Positions 9,625-18,906 are shown, numbered from the stretch's first letter. The stretch is 64,000 nt of DNA from Candidatus Nitrosocaldaceae archaeon (GCA_026002835.1 BPGC01000009.1:1-64000), one strand, 5' to 3'. The notes: generated from the letters alone by a model not told the origin. Program-made: numbers and translations.

Positions 9625-9861
9625 TTATTCTTCATCAAGCATATCTTGTAACAACTCTTTTATAACATCTTCTTTCTCTTTATCTACACCAAACATATTC
9701 TTTATAGTAACTATTGGTATTAACTTTATACCATCTTCAGTATCAACAAATTTTAATTTCGAACCTTTAGTAATACCATACTTCTTCCTTATTGGGACCG
9801 GAATGGTTATAGTACCAAGCTTTGTTACCGTATGTATATACTCTTTACTCTTCTTTCCCAT
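9625..9861 (-). CDS. vapB: AbrB/MazE-family antitoxin-like DNA-binding protein
   Basis: 78 residues. The first 50 match the swapped-hairpin AbrB fold: TVTKLGTITIPVPIRKKYGI then GSKLKF. The acidic C-terminal tail (KEDVIKELLQDMLDEE) is the kind that blocks a toxin. AbrB-type antitoxins bind their own operator. The position before the PIN gene on the same strand supports a VapBC pair. Confidence 0.85.
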   Translation of the reverse strand: MGKKSKEYIHTVTKLGTITIPVPIRKKYGITKGSKLKFVDTEDGIKLIPIVTIKNMFGVDKEKEDVIKELLQDMLDEE

Positions 9862-9953
9862 ATAGCCTACTACATCTTTAATAGATTTAAATTTATAGAA
9901 TCTCTGATTACTTTAAATTATATAATCCTCGAGTCTAGAAATACTGACATTAG

Positions 9954-11645
9954 GTGCTAAATATCTATATGAAGGATAAGAATGCGATGATTAACGGAAC
10001 ACTAACAAATATATATAAAAAAATTGAGGAAGCTGGCGTATCAGGTTTAAGAAAGACACAAATAGTCAAAGAATTTGGCAAAGATGCACCAAATAAACTA
10101 GAAGAACTGATATCTAAAGGTATGATTTATTCAGCCAAGAAACGTAATAGCATAATATATTGGACAAAAGAAAATTATGCAAAGGTTAATACAACTAAAG
10201 AATCAAACAAAACTACTGATAACAATACAGAGATAGATAAGAAGATCAAAGATATCTATGCTATACTAAATAATATTAATGAGAAAGAGGCTAAGGAACA
10301 TGCAGGTATTATTAATGCATTAAACTCAAAACTAGAAGCATTAAAGGAAGATACAAACAATAGAATAGATACATTAGTAAAGGAACATAATGAGAATAAT
10401 AGAAAGATTGTTAATGATATAGAGAATAGATTATCAAGTATTACAAATAAACTAGATACATTAACAAAGAGCATAGATACAAAAGCTGATACTAATAAGG
10501 TTACAGAATTAGAGAATAGTTTGAAGGATAGTATGAAAGATCTAGAGAAAGAGATCAAGACAGTAGTAAGCAATCTAAATAAGACAGAGAATGCAGATCT
10601 TAAAAGCATACAAACTAAATTGAATACATTAACAAAGAGTATTAATGAGAAAGTTGATGTTAATAAGATTAAAGAGTTAGAAGATAATCTAAAGAATTTA
10701 ACTAATACTATTAGTAAAATAGATCAATATACTGAGAAGATCAATATATTATCTACTAGTATAGAGAAATTAGAGAAGAGTATTCATGGAATAGAAGATG
10801 TTATTAATAAAAAAGTTGATGCTGATGCAGTAAATAAGTTGAATACTGGAATGAAGAAACTAGAATATAATGTAAATGCATTAAACTCAAAACTAGAAGC
10901 ATTAAAGGAAGATACAAACAATAGAATAGATACATTAGTAAAGGAACATAATGAGAATAATAGAAAGATTGTTAATGATATAGAGAATAGATTATCAAGT
11001 ATTACAAATAAACTAGATACATTAACAAAGAGCATAGATACAAAAGCTGATACTAATAAGGTTACAGAATTAGAGAATAGTTTGAAGGATAGTATGAAAA
11101 GGATCGAGATGCTTGATAAAAATATAACAAAGATATCCAATAATGCTAATGATAGGCTAGATAGATTACTTAGACAGATAAGCGGTAAAGCTGATGATAT
11201 CAAGGTATTTGAGATGGAGAGGAAACTGGAGAGTTTGTTACAAGTAGAAGCAAAATTATCAAGTTTAGAGAATATGATTAATATATTAGACGCTAAGATA
11301 AATGAGACTAGAGAAGAGATCGGTAAAAGCGCTGCAATAATACGTGCTGAATTACAAACTATCTCAAATGGCAATGGTACTCAAGGTTATGATACATTAT
11401 CACTAGAACAATTCAAGATGGAGTTTGATAGAATGATAGCGGAGAGTTCAACATCTATAGGCTGGATAGAGCTAGCAGAGATAAGGAAGAAGATCTGTGA
11501 TAAATATGGAATATCGAAGAGTACATTCTACTCATTAGTATCTCAATTACTAGACACATACGATGATATCTATGAGTTATCATCTGGAGGAAGTGAAGGA
11601 GTTACTGTAAGAGGATTGGTTCATGGATTTATAAGGAGGATCTAA
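9954..11645 (+). CDS. Long coiled-coil protein with winged-helix ends
   Basis: 563 residues. The first ~75 look like a winged helix (GLRKTQIVKEFG ... LEELISKGMIYS). Residues ~85-450 are near-continuous coiled coil built on LDTLTKSIDTKADTNK-like units. The last ~85 (SIGWIELAEIRKKICDKYGI, STFYSLVSQLL) look like a second winged helix. It could bridge DNA sites. It ends one base before the ATPase start, so they form an operon. Start GTG 9954; ATG codons at 9969 and 9987 are alternatives. A tttaaattatata box is ~30 bases upstream. I do not know a named family for it. Confidence 0.75.
   Translation: MLNIYMKDKNAMINGTLTNIYKKIEEAGVSGLRKTQIVKEFGKDAPNKLEELISKGMIYSAKKRNSIIYWTKENYAKVNTTKESNKTTDNNTEIDKKIKDIYAILNNINEKEAKEHAGIINALNSKLEALKEDTNNRIDTLVKEHNENNRKIVNDIENRLSSITNKLDTLTKSIDTKADTNKVTELENSLKDSMKDLEKEIKTVVSNLNKTENADLKSIQTKLNTLTKSINEKVDVNKIKELEDNLKNLTNTISKIDQYTEKINILSTSIEKLEKSIHGIEDVINKKVDADAVNKLNTGMKKLEYNVNALNSKLEALKEDTNNRIDTLVKEHNENNRKIVNDIENRLSSITNKLDTLTKSIDTKADTNKVTELENSLKDSMKRIEMLDKNITKISNNANDRLDRLLRQISGKADDIKVFEMERKLESLLQVEAKLSSLENMINILDAKINETREEIGKSAAIIRAELQTISNGNGTQGYDTLSLEQFKMEFDRMIAESSTSIGWIELAEIRKKICDKYGISKSTFYSLVSQLLDTYDDIYELSSGGSEGVTVRGLVHGFIRRI
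10314..10538 (+). repeat. 225-bp perfect intragenic direct repeat, copy 1
   Basis: Identical over 225 bases to 10875-11099 (offset 561 bases, an exact number of codons). It encodes coiled-coil residues ~121-195. Both copies keep the reading frame. Confidence 0.95.
10875..11099 (+). repeat. 225-bp perfect intragenic direct repeat, copy 2
   Basis: Second copy of the coiled-coil segment (residues ~308-382). Perfect nucleotide identity, including silent sites, means recent duplication or gene conversion. Confidence 0.95.
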
Positions 11646-11646
11646 A

Positions 11647-13218
11647 ATGTACCCATATAATTTATCCAAAAATCCATATCCAAGCAGTCCTACACCAACT
11701 CTGAATGATGCTACTATCTTAGGTGGTAAGAGACATAAAGAGGCTAGAGATGCAATATTAGAGTGCATAAATGATATTAAAGGTAAATCAGCTAAAGATT
11801 TTAAATTAATTACAATAATACAAGATGTAGGTACTGGGAAAACTCATCTAGCATTACATCTAAAGGCTACACAGAAAGATATCATATGTTCTTATGTAGA
11901 TCTAAGTACATTATTCCCTAGAGGATTATCAAATCTATATAATGCAATAGTACAAGGTTTTGGTGAAGATTACATAGAAGAGATGAGAACTGCAATAATA
12001 AATTATATTAAGAGTAGAGCATTGAACAATGAGAAACCTGCAAAGAAATTCTTTAGACAATCGTTCTTTAATAGGAATATTGAAAAGCTGGCTAACGAGG
12101 TATTAAATGGCAGAAGAGATCCAGATACAAGTTATGTAAACCAGATATTCAATAATTATGAAGCCCATGAGATATCTATGATAAAGAATATACTATACAA
12201 GGAGATTAATGTATCTAATAACTTGGAGGATATACTAGCAAATCTAGCAGCATTAGCAAAGTTGAATATGTTAATGCTTAAAAAGGTTACAATGATTGAG
12301 ATCGATGAATTAGATGCTGATAGAGATGCCACAGATTTTACTAAAGCTGTAATTAATGCCCATCTTCCATATACAGTAATGTTATTGATTACCACACCAT
12401 CGCTTTATAGCAAGATAAGGGATGTAAATTCATCGTTATTCGATAGGATAGAAAAAGCAAATTATAAAGTAGATCTAGCAGGTTCTAGCATGTTCGATGA
12501 GATTGCTGATATAGTATTAGAATACATAAGAGTAAATGTTAAAGATCTAACATTCTCATCGTATGAAGCTGATATAACTAACAAGATTAGAGTAATATAT
12601 GATGAGTTTAAAGAGTTTAGGAACATAAGATCAATGCTGAATATAATGTATCATACAATGGAAACAGCTAAGAGAAAAGGAGTTAATGTGATAACTGAGG
12701 AGGTTATAGACGAAACTATAAATCATGCATATCCAGGCTTGCGAGTAAAAGGCAGTATAATGAATGTGCCTATATCAGAATTCATAAAGATAAGGAGAGA
12801 GTATAGAGATGATGAAAGGCTAGAGCTCAGTGTAAAGAATGCAATAAAGAGCCTAGTTATGTTTGCTCATGAGAAAGGAAAGATATTACCAGAGCAATTA
12901 GATATAGAGAATACAAGCGATATAGATGCTATATACGTAGATGATAAAGGTAAAAGGATAGGAGTAGTGGTTACAATAAGCAAGGATCATACAAAGATAT
13001 TCGAAAGGATAAATAAACTTAAGAAGGAAGGTGTTGATAAATTGATAGTATTAACAAATGCAAATACGGTAAGCCAGAATGGTAATACTGTAATTAGCCT
13101 TGATAAATGCAAGATGGTGGATCTGATATACTTTAGCAATAAATACAAACAGGAAGAGATAGAAGAACCTGATACAGATAGAGCTCTAGTACTAGCAAAA
13201 TCCGTCCTACTTTGTTAA
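11647..13218 (+). CDS. AAA+ (Orc/Cdc6-like) ATPase, partner of the coiled-coil protein
   Basis: Residues ~20-270 are an AAA+ module: ILGGKRHKEA, Walker A QDVGTGKTH (59-67), Walker B MIEIDELD near 220, and a sensor-1 strand VMLLITTPSLY. A helical lid follows. Residues ~390-500 form an alpha/beta domain (SDIDAIYVDDKGKRIGVVVTI, then DKLIVLTNAN) that recalls a nuclease-like or sensor fold, without a clear D-ExK triad. It begins one base after the coiled-coil gene. I infer ATP-driven action on DNA with that partner; the biological purpose is unknown. Confidence 0.75.
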   Translation: MYPYNLSKNPYPSSPTPTLNDATILGGKRHKEARDAILECINDIKGKSAKDFKLITIIQDVGTGKTHLALHLKATQKDIICSYVDLSTLFPRGLSNLYNAIVQGFGEDYIEEMRTAIINYIKSRALNNEKPAKKFFRQSFFNRNIEKLANEVLNGRRDPDTSYVNQIFNNYEAHEISMIKNILYKEINVSNNLEDILANLAALAKLNMLMLKKVTMIEIDELDADRDATDFTKAVINAHLPYTVMLLITTPSLYSKIRDVNSSLFDRIEKANYKVDLAGSSMFDEIADIVLEYIRVNVKDLTFSSYEADITNKIRVIYDEFKEFRNIRSMLNIMYHTMETAKRKGVNVITEEVIDETINHAYPGLRVKGSIMNVPISEFIKIRREYRDDERLELSVKNAIKSLVMFAHEKGKILPEQLDIENTSDIDAIYVDDKGKRIGVVVTISKDHTKIFERINKLKKEGVDKLIVLTNANTVSQNGNTVISLDKCKMVDLIYFSNKYKQEEIEEPDTDRALVLAKSVLLC

Positions 13219-13853
13219 ACATATTATCTTTTGATCTAGATGGTACTTTATTTCCTAATAGTATTGATGATAGATTATGGTTTGAATTAATACCAGAAGA
13301 ATTAGCAAAGGCTAAAGATATTAGTATACACAAGGCTAAAGAATATGCAACTAGAGAATACAATATCATTGGACCAAACGATCCTAGATGGTATATACCA
13401 GAATACTGGCTTGATAGATTTGGCTTAGATATAGATATCAAGTATTTATTAGATAAAATGGAATATTCAGATTATATTTATGATGATGTGATATATCTAA
13501 AAGAGTTAAGTAATAAATTCGATATTATTATCGCTAGCAATAACGCTAGATCTATGCTTGATAAGAAGGTTAGAGCAATCAATAGGTTAGGTATTAATAT
13601 AAAAGCAAGTTACTCTGTAGTATCTGATCTAAACCTAACAGGCAAGAATACAAAGTTTTACAAGTATATATGTAACAGTTTAGGAGTAAAAGCAGATGAA
13701 GTTATGCATATAGGAGATAATATAGTATACGATCTATTACATGCAAGGGCATCGGGGTTATTAAGTATATTAATAGATAGAGATAATTTGATGAAGCATA
13801 TAGATGTTATACATTCTCTATATGAATTAGGAGAGATTACTCAATTATTATAA
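13212..13853 (+). CDS. HAD-superfamily hydrolase
   Basis: 213 residues with all HAD motifs: FDLDGTLF (nucleophile Asp), IIASNN (motif II), a Lys region, and HIGDNIVYDLLHARASG (motif IV). A cap lies between motifs I and II. The family dephosphorylates small metabolites; the substrate cannot be read from sequence. TTG at 13212 is used because it puts the nucleophile at residue 8 and overlaps the ATPase stop by 7 bases, implying translational coupling. It overlaps the convergent cupredoxin gene by 17 bases. Confidence 0.85.
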   Translation: MLNILSFDLDGTLFPNSIDDRLWFELIPEELAKAKDISIHKAKEYATREYNIIGPNDPRWYIPEYWLDRFGLDIDIKYLLDKMEYSDYIYDDVIYLKELSNKFDIIIASNNARSMLDKKVRAINRLGINIKASYSVVSDLNLTGKNTKFYKYICNSLGVKADEVMHIGDNIVYDLLHARASGLLSILIDRDNLMKHIDVIHSLYELGEITQLL

Positions 13854-14655
13854 CGCCTTTCATACCATCTTCAAGATGTATAGAACAACGATATTCAAAT
13901 ATACCTCTCTTATCAAATGTATATCTCCATTTACTTTTATAATCCATAAATTTACTATCTATGAATATCTCCTCACCATCTTCAGTTTTATAAACACCTA
14001 ACACATTATGAGGCAGATACGATACATTAAGCCATTCTATTGTAGTACCTTTTTCAATAATAACTGATTTTGGAAGATATACATTTACATCCATATATAC
14101 AAGATTAGGTTTTATGTTATTCTCTATTACTCTTTCTTTCTGACTTGTATCTATTATTTTCCTAGCATTTAGATCAACTATTATTGTCCAGATCTTCTGG
14201 TGTGCAGTTATACTTTTACCAATTAGCATATCAAACCTTTCTGGCTTTGTTAAAATTCCATTCTCTTCTTCCCAATTTACTGTTATTATAACCTCGCCTA
14301 TTCCGTTATGCAACTCGTTATTACTAGCATCAATCATAACTACTGGTTGTATACCAGATATCGTTATCTCTAATCCTTTATATGTATCAATGATATCTCT
14401 AATCCTTTGATCCTCTACTGCTATGTATACTGCCTCCTCTGCTACATCATTTATAGCATAGCTGAATACATTATCATCAAACAATGTATGCTTAATGATT
14501 CTCATATCTTGTTTTATAGTCATATTAGCCAAAGGGTTGAAATCTTTTGCTCTATGCTCAGGGAGTGATTCCGTAGCTATCAACACACTACCTATTATCA
14601 ATATAATTGCTATTATTGATGATAAGATAATTATATCATTCTTCTTCACGATCAT
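13837..14655 (-). CDS. Membrane-anchored cupredoxin (plastocyanin-like)
   Basis: One N-terminal membrane helix (residues ~8-27), an extracytoplasmic domain of ~150 residues I cannot assign, and a C-terminal type-1 copper domain. Copper ligands are visible: His in YLPHNVLG, then Cys, His and Met in YRCSIHLEDGM. Ammonia-oxidising archaea use many such blue copper proteins in place of haem cytochromes for electron transfer outside the membrane. It is divergent from the small membrane protein gene at 14721. Confidence 0.88.
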   Translation of the reverse strand: MIVKKNDIIILSSIIAIILIIGSVLIATESLPEHRAKDFNPLANMTIKQDMRIIKHTLFDDNVFSYAINDVAEEAVYIAVEDQRIRDIIDTYKGLEITISGIQPVVMIDASNNELHNGIGEVIITVNWEEENGILTKPERFDMLIGKSITAHQKIWTIIVDLNARKIIDTSQKERVIENNIKPNLVYMDVNVYLPKSVIIEKGTTIEWLNVSYLPHNVLGVYKTEDGEEIFIDSKFMDYKSKWRYTFDKRGIFEYRCSIHLEDGMKGVIIIE

Positions 14656-14720
14656 AAGTTATTTACAACTACTTATATCTCTTGAGTAAAGCCTAAATCT
14701 TAGATATATCTACTAATCTT

Positions 14721-14876
14721 ATGCTCTTCCGTTTGCCAGGATTTGTTACCATACTTATAGCAGGAGTTGCTATATTATTATATGGCACTACATTTGATAT
14801 GGACATAAACTGGATTATGGGCATTGGTACATTATTAATAATAATTGGTATAATGGCTGCTACATTAGTAAAATAA
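14721..14876 (+). CDS. Small membrane protein, 51 aa
   Basis: An ATG-to-TAA frame of 51 codons encodes MLFRLPGFVTILIAGVAILL, then a short polar link with Asp residues, then a second hydrophobic helix (WIMGIGTLLIIIGIMAATLV). Two membrane helices with a clean stop just before the convergent DUF2024 gene argue for a real small protein. Function unknown. Confidence 0.6.
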   Translation: MLFRLPGFVTILIAGVAILLYGTTFDMDINWIMGIGTLLIIIGIMAATLVK

Positions 14877-14882
14877 AAAAGT

Positions 14883-15245
14883 TTATTGCCTATTTGGCTT
14901 AGGACAGCCTTCCATAGGCCATATATATACATCTTTACCTGGTAATTTCCATAACTCATCTTCATACAGATCTGTGTTATCTATATGGCATCTATAGCAT
15001 ATATTTACTTGAAGATCGGTATCTGGCTTTCCTATAAGTTTTAGAAACTCTTTTGCATATTCTACTGCTTTCTCATCATACTCTTTTGGAACTTCATTTA
15101 CATCTGTTTTATCAGTTGGGATGAATACATCAAAATGTATGCTCCTACCTGCTGCATATGTATTATAAACTACAACATTCTTTGCTTGTCCTTTATAAGG
15201 TATTAATGCTTCTTCAGTCATATTAGTATGATCATTCATAATCAT
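14883..15245 (-). CDS. DUF2024 family protein
   Basis: 120 residues. VVVYNTYAAGR ... SIHFDVFIPTD, the AVEYAKEFLKLIG helix and the ICYRCHID pair of cysteines with a histidine match the DUF2024 family of small cytoplasmic proteins of unknown role. The C-x2-C-H cluster could bind metal. Confidence 0.75.
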   Translation of the reverse strand: MIMNDHTNMTEEALIPYKGQAKNVVVYNTYAAGRSIHFDVFIPTDKTDVNEVPKEYDEKAVEYAKEFLKLIGKPDTDLQVNICYRCHIDNTDLYEDELWKLPGKDVYIWPMEGCPKPNRQ

Positions 15246-15362
15246 ATTTGTATATTACTCTTACATATTTGCAAAAACTCAGGTATTATAAATCTAAAAT
15301 TATAAGATTGTCTCTCTAGTTATCCATTATATACAACCGTGCGCTCATTTATTATTATTTAA

Positions 15363-16727
15363 TTACATAAGATCAATCATATCATAGAATTTTTCTTTGT
15401 TGAATAACAATGCATACATTCCTAGTGTTGGTTTCTCTATAATACATAACGGAAGTCCATTCTCTTTCCATATATTTATATGTACATCAGCTATGCTCTT
15501 AACGTATTGAGCAGTTTTAAGTCCATGTTTAGTTATTATTACTAATATATCACCATTATGCCTAACTGCTTTTACATGAGCATTGATAGCTGCTATGAAT
15601 CTGTCTATATTGTTAGGATGTGCCATCTCTCGAAGTCCTACATCATATGTTATAATTGCAGGATTACCAAATTCTTTACATAGAGTATTGTATGTTGATA
15701 TAAATACATTAGTATTTTTATCGATATTATGTTCATCGAAAGCTACTACCTTAGGTTTATCCAATAGATCTGTTTTGTTTATAAATGTGAATATAGCAAG
15801 TCTCTCTAGTTCTTCATCTGTACAGCAAGGCTTTATCCATTGCAAACTATCAGTATACAACTTATCAGGCGAATTTATCACTAACGCAGGTTTCTTATTC
15901 TTTAGATTATTAACTATAAGAGGCGCTAATAACATATTGATAATATTTGTATCTACACCTAATGTTGATTCTACTAATATTACAATACCTTCTTTAAATC
16001 CTATATAATTAAATATATTTGTAGTATTGCATGCATATGCTATATTGTTTGGATTAATAGACTGCATAGGTGGTAGCAATATAAACCTTGTATCCAGTAA
16101 TGTATAAAGCCTAGTATTATATTTTATAGGCTGTGTTCTCATCTTATCTATGATCATCTTCCTTATTCTAAATCCATATCTATCCTCTGCAGTTAATGAG
16201 ATAACAGCATCAGTCACATATGCTAATGTATTTTTCTCTGGTTCTTCACTTATGAATAGCAAAAACCCATCATTAGCATCTGCCATAGTAACCATAGTCT
16301 TCTCCATCTTGATCCTTTCTTCAAATTGAGTTTCTTTTGCTAGTGCATCCCAGCTATCTAATATAATAAATCTATTCTTACTTTCTGTTAATGCATTCAT
16401 AACATTCTCCATAGTTCCTTTAGCAGTAGATAATCTCATATCTAACGCTTCGCTTTTATTATTTATTTCTGATGAGGAGAATATGTCATCTTCTTGTATC
16501 AATCCTTTAATCCATGGAAATTGTATTTGTAATCTTGATAAAGATACCCTAGTTGATATATATAATGGCTTGTATCTATCCTTAACTAATCTTAATAATT
16601 CTAAAGCTAATGTAGTCTTTCCTGCTCCTGGTAGACCTCTAATCAACAATGATGTAGGTTTCTTATCAAAGAATGGTAAGAATACATATTCTAACTCTTT
16701 GTTATGCCTTTCTTCGATTACTTGCAC
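15363..16727 (-). CDS. KaiC/RadA-like RecA-superfamily ATPase
   Basis: 454 residues. Walker A GLPGAGKTT near residue 32, a RecA-type core to ~210 (FIILDSWDAL as Walker B) and a second alpha/beta half without a P-loop. Archaeal KaiC-like ATPases of this sort are thought to act in signal transduction; no partner kinase or regulator is adjacent. A 117-base AT-rich spacer separates its 3' end from DUF2024. Confidence 0.8.
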   Translation of the reverse strand: MQVIEERHNKELEYVFLPFFDKKPTSLLIRGLPGAGKTTLALELLRLVKDRYKPLYISTRVSLSRLQIQFPWIKGLIQEDDIFSSSEINNKSEALDMRLSTAKGTMENVMNALTESKNRFIILDSWDALAKETQFEERIKMEKTMVTMADANDGFLLFISEEPEKNTLAYVTDAVISLTAEDRYGFRIRKMIIDKMRTQPIKYNTRLYTLLDTRFILLPPMQSINPNNIAYACNTTNIFNYIGFKEGIVILVESTLGVDTNIINMLLAPLIVNNLKNKKPALVINSPDKLYTDSLQWIKPCCTDEELERLAIFTFINKTDLLDKPKVVAFDEHNIDKNTNVFISTYNTLCKEFGNPAIITYDVGLREMAHPNNIDRFIAAINAHVKAVRHNGDILVIITKHGLKTAQYVKSIADVHINIWKENGLPLCIIEKPTLGMYALLFNKEKFYDMIDLM

Positions 16728-16806
16728 GATCTATTATTATTAGTATACGAATAATAGTATTTGTTAGTATAATTGGTTATTTACTACTATAAATTGTCAA
16801 CAAAAA

Positions 16807-17061
16807 TTATAAGTATTTCTTATGAATATAGCACCATTTCCATGATCTGTTAGGTAATTCTATCATTACTGGATGTCCAGTCTCTTCAAAATGTTTAGTA
16901 GCATGCCTACCAACACTTGAATCGCAACAGCCAACATGACCACAGGTTAAGCATAACCTTAATGCCACCCATCTAGTTCCTTCTTTTTGACACTCTTCAC
17001 ATAATTCTGTTCTAGGTTCTATATTCTCATTAATACATTTAATATGCTCACATCTATCCAT
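16807..17061 (-). CDS. UBP-type zinc-finger protein
   Basis: 84 residues forming one ZnF-UBP domain: CEHIKC, LCEECQKEGTRWVALRLC, CGHVGCCDSS, RHATKHFEETGHPVM. Eukaryotic versions bind the free tail of ubiquitin. Stand-alone prokaryotic ones have no set role. The ATG at 17061 starts immediately before the domain; a further upstream start would add only hydrophobic residues. Confidence 0.85.
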   Translation of the reverse strand: MDRCEHIKCINENIEPRTELCEECQKEGTRWVALRLCLTCGHVGCCDSSVGRHATKHFEETGHPVMIELPNRSWKWCYIHKKYL

Positions 17062-17131
17062 AACATAACTAATAACTACTAATATATTAGCATTATATAA
17101 CATCTATATATCTTATTAGCATAGATAACAT

Positions 17132-17221
17132 ATGGAAAGAAGATGTCCTATATGTGGTTGTAAGAAACATTATATTATTGGATGTATAACTCATTGGCTA
17201 CATCATAAAGATGAGGATTAG
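17132..17221 (+). CDS. 29-aa zinc-ribbon-like microprotein
   Basis: A short ATG frame encodes MERRCPICGCKKHYIIGC ending in a His/Asp-rich tail and TAG. CPxCxC and the later Cys and His residues would bind one zinc. It lies 31 bases before metF on the same strand. Small size keeps confidence moderate. Confidence 0.5.
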   Translation: MERRCPICGCKKHYIIGCITHWLHHKDED

Positions 17222-17251
17222 TTAAATATAAGATATTATAACACTATCTAG

Positions 17252-17992
17252 ATGAAGATATCATATGAGTTAAACCCTCCAAGGATTCTTAATGGTAATT
17301 TTGATTATGATAGATTAAATTATGATCTTAAAAGATTTCATGCTAGAGTTGCACAGATCAAAGATCTTGTAGATAGTATACATTTAACTGATTCTGTACT
17401 AGGTGTTCCAAGAGTATCTAGCATAACCCTTGCTAGAGATTTTGATATAAAGGTTAGATGTTCATTAAGAGTAAGAGATAGGAACTTTTTAGCATTGCTA
17501 CAACTTGTTACAGATGCAATATTTACAAATATTGATGGATTGTTAATAATCAAAGGAGATGAACCAAGAGATAGTTCTATAGATTCTGGCTTGAAACCAA
17601 GTAAAATTGTTAAACAACTAAATGAACTAGGCTTTAGTAAGAAGATAAAACTATTCTTATCAGTTCCATGTAATCCTAGCAAGGATATTATAGAGAAGAA
17701 ATTAAGTGCGGAGCCTTATGGATTAATAACACAAACCATATCATCTATAGATAATTTAATTATGATTAATGATATTGCAAAGGCTAATGGTGTTAAGGTA
17801 TTACCATGTATAATGATCCCTTCTGAGAAGAATAAGAGATCTGCTGAGATGATTGGATTAGACTGGCGTAATTATATTAATGATCCTTATTCATTTATAA
17901 AGCGAGCTTATGATATATGTGGTGAGGTACTGATGACATCGCCTATGAGTTTTGATGATGGAGTTAAGGTATTGAGGAGGTTAAAGCAATGA
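17252..17992 (+). CDS. Methylenetetrahydrofolate reductase-like protein
   Basis: 246 residues of a TIM-barrel in the MTHFR family: YELNPPR at the start (family E-x-x-P-P), IKGDEPRD, and FLSVPCNPS. It would reduce methylene-tetrahydrofolate, or an archaeal pterin, to the methyl form used by the next two genes. It overlaps the downstream gene by 4 bases (ATGA). Shorter than bacterial MetF (~290), as is common in this phylum. Confidence 0.8.
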   Translation: MKISYELNPPRILNGNFDYDRLNYDLKRFHARVAQIKDLVDSIHLTDSVLGVPRVSSITLARDFDIKVRCSLRVRDRNFLALLQLVTDAIFTNIDGLLIIKGDEPRDSSIDSGLKPSKIVKQLNELGFSKKIKLFLSVPCNPSKDIIEKKLSAEPYGLITQTISSIDNLIMINDIAKANGVKVLPCIMIPSEKNKRSAEMIGLDWRNYINDPYSFIKRAYDICGEVLMTSPMSFDDGVKVLRRLKQ

Positions 17993-18906
17993 AAGCATAT
18001 GCTTTAGGTATATATCCAAGATCTCCAAAATTGATAGAGGCAACTAGAGTAAACGATCCAAAATTAGATAACTTATTCAAAACTGAGAAGAGGAAACTAA
18101 TCAAGTTGCAGATAAAGAATAACATGACATTAGTAGAAGATCCTATGCTTGATTGGAATGATATCTTCAGACCATTTGTTAATGTAAAAGGTATAGAGTT
18201 AGGAGCGTTAAACAGGTTCTTTGAGACAAACACATTCTATAGAAAGTTGATAATAAATGATGAATTGAAAGGATATGGAAAGATAATTAAGAATAATATA
18301 TTGCTAGATGAGTTGCCAGCGAATAAGGCTGTAGTAATGCCAGATCCATATACATTCGCAGAGTTGAATGAGAACCAATATTACAATAGTTATGAAGAAT
18401 ATATATTAGCAATAGCAAAGATGCTTAATAAGGAAGCACAGACTCTAGCAAATGAAGGAGTAGAGTTTATACAATTAAACGCTCCATCTATAGCATATAA
18501 TGCTAACAATATAGATGATTTTAATATAATAAAAGAGGCAATTGAAAGTGTGAAAAAGAGAGTAAAGAGTAAAATTTATCTGCACTTATACTTTGGTAAT
18601 ATAGAGAAGATATTGGATAAGTTATTGGATATAAAGGTAGATGGATTATCAATAGATCTGATAAATAATAGTATAGATGCTATAAAGGAATACAGATTCA
18701 AAGGTTTAGGATTAGGAATAATAGATGCTACAAATACAAAGTTAGAAGATATCAAGATGGCAAAAGATATAGAAGATAGATTGAATAACATGAACTATAA
18801 AGAAGCATATCTCTGCACAAATACAGATCTAGAATTTCTGCCGTATGAGTTCGCTATAAAAAAGATATCTAGGCTTGCTGCTATTGCTAAAAAGGTGAAA
18901 ATATGA
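17989..18906 (+). CDS. MetE-like barrel paralogue lacking zinc ligands
   Basis: 305 residues related to the B12-independent methionine synthase barrel (PDPYTFAELNENQYYNS parallels GPYTLADWSYNEYYNS of the next gene). The catalytic HxC of MetE is HLYF here (IYLHLYFGN), and the later DCG is replaced by NTDL. It therefore should not bind the catalytic zinc. It may be a partner or a substrate-binding half for the active MetE. It is coupled by 4-base overlaps to both neighbours. Confidence 0.75.
   Translation: MKAYALGIYPRSPKLIEATRVNDPKLDNLFKTEKRKLIKLQIKNNMTLVEDPMLDWNDIFRPFVNVKGIELGALNRFFETNTFYRKLIINDELKGYGKIIKNNILLDELPANKAVVMPDPYTFAELNENQYYNSYEEYILAIAKMLNKEAQTLANEGVEFIQLNAPSIAYNANNIDDFNIIKEAIESVKKRVKSKIYLHLYFGNIEKILDKLLDIKVDGLSIDLINNSIDAIKEYRFKGLGLGIIDATNTKLEDIKMAKDIEDRLNNMNYKEAYLCTNTDLEFLPYEFAIKKISRLAAIAKKVKI

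Noticed and set aside
9596..9865. Plus-strand hydrophobic frame over the antitoxin gene
   Set aside because: Exact antisense of the AbrB-like gene, which has clear family signatures.
10256..11374. Long minus-strand Ser/Leu-rich frames
   Set aside because: Antisense shadows of the coiled-coil gene, created by its biased codons.
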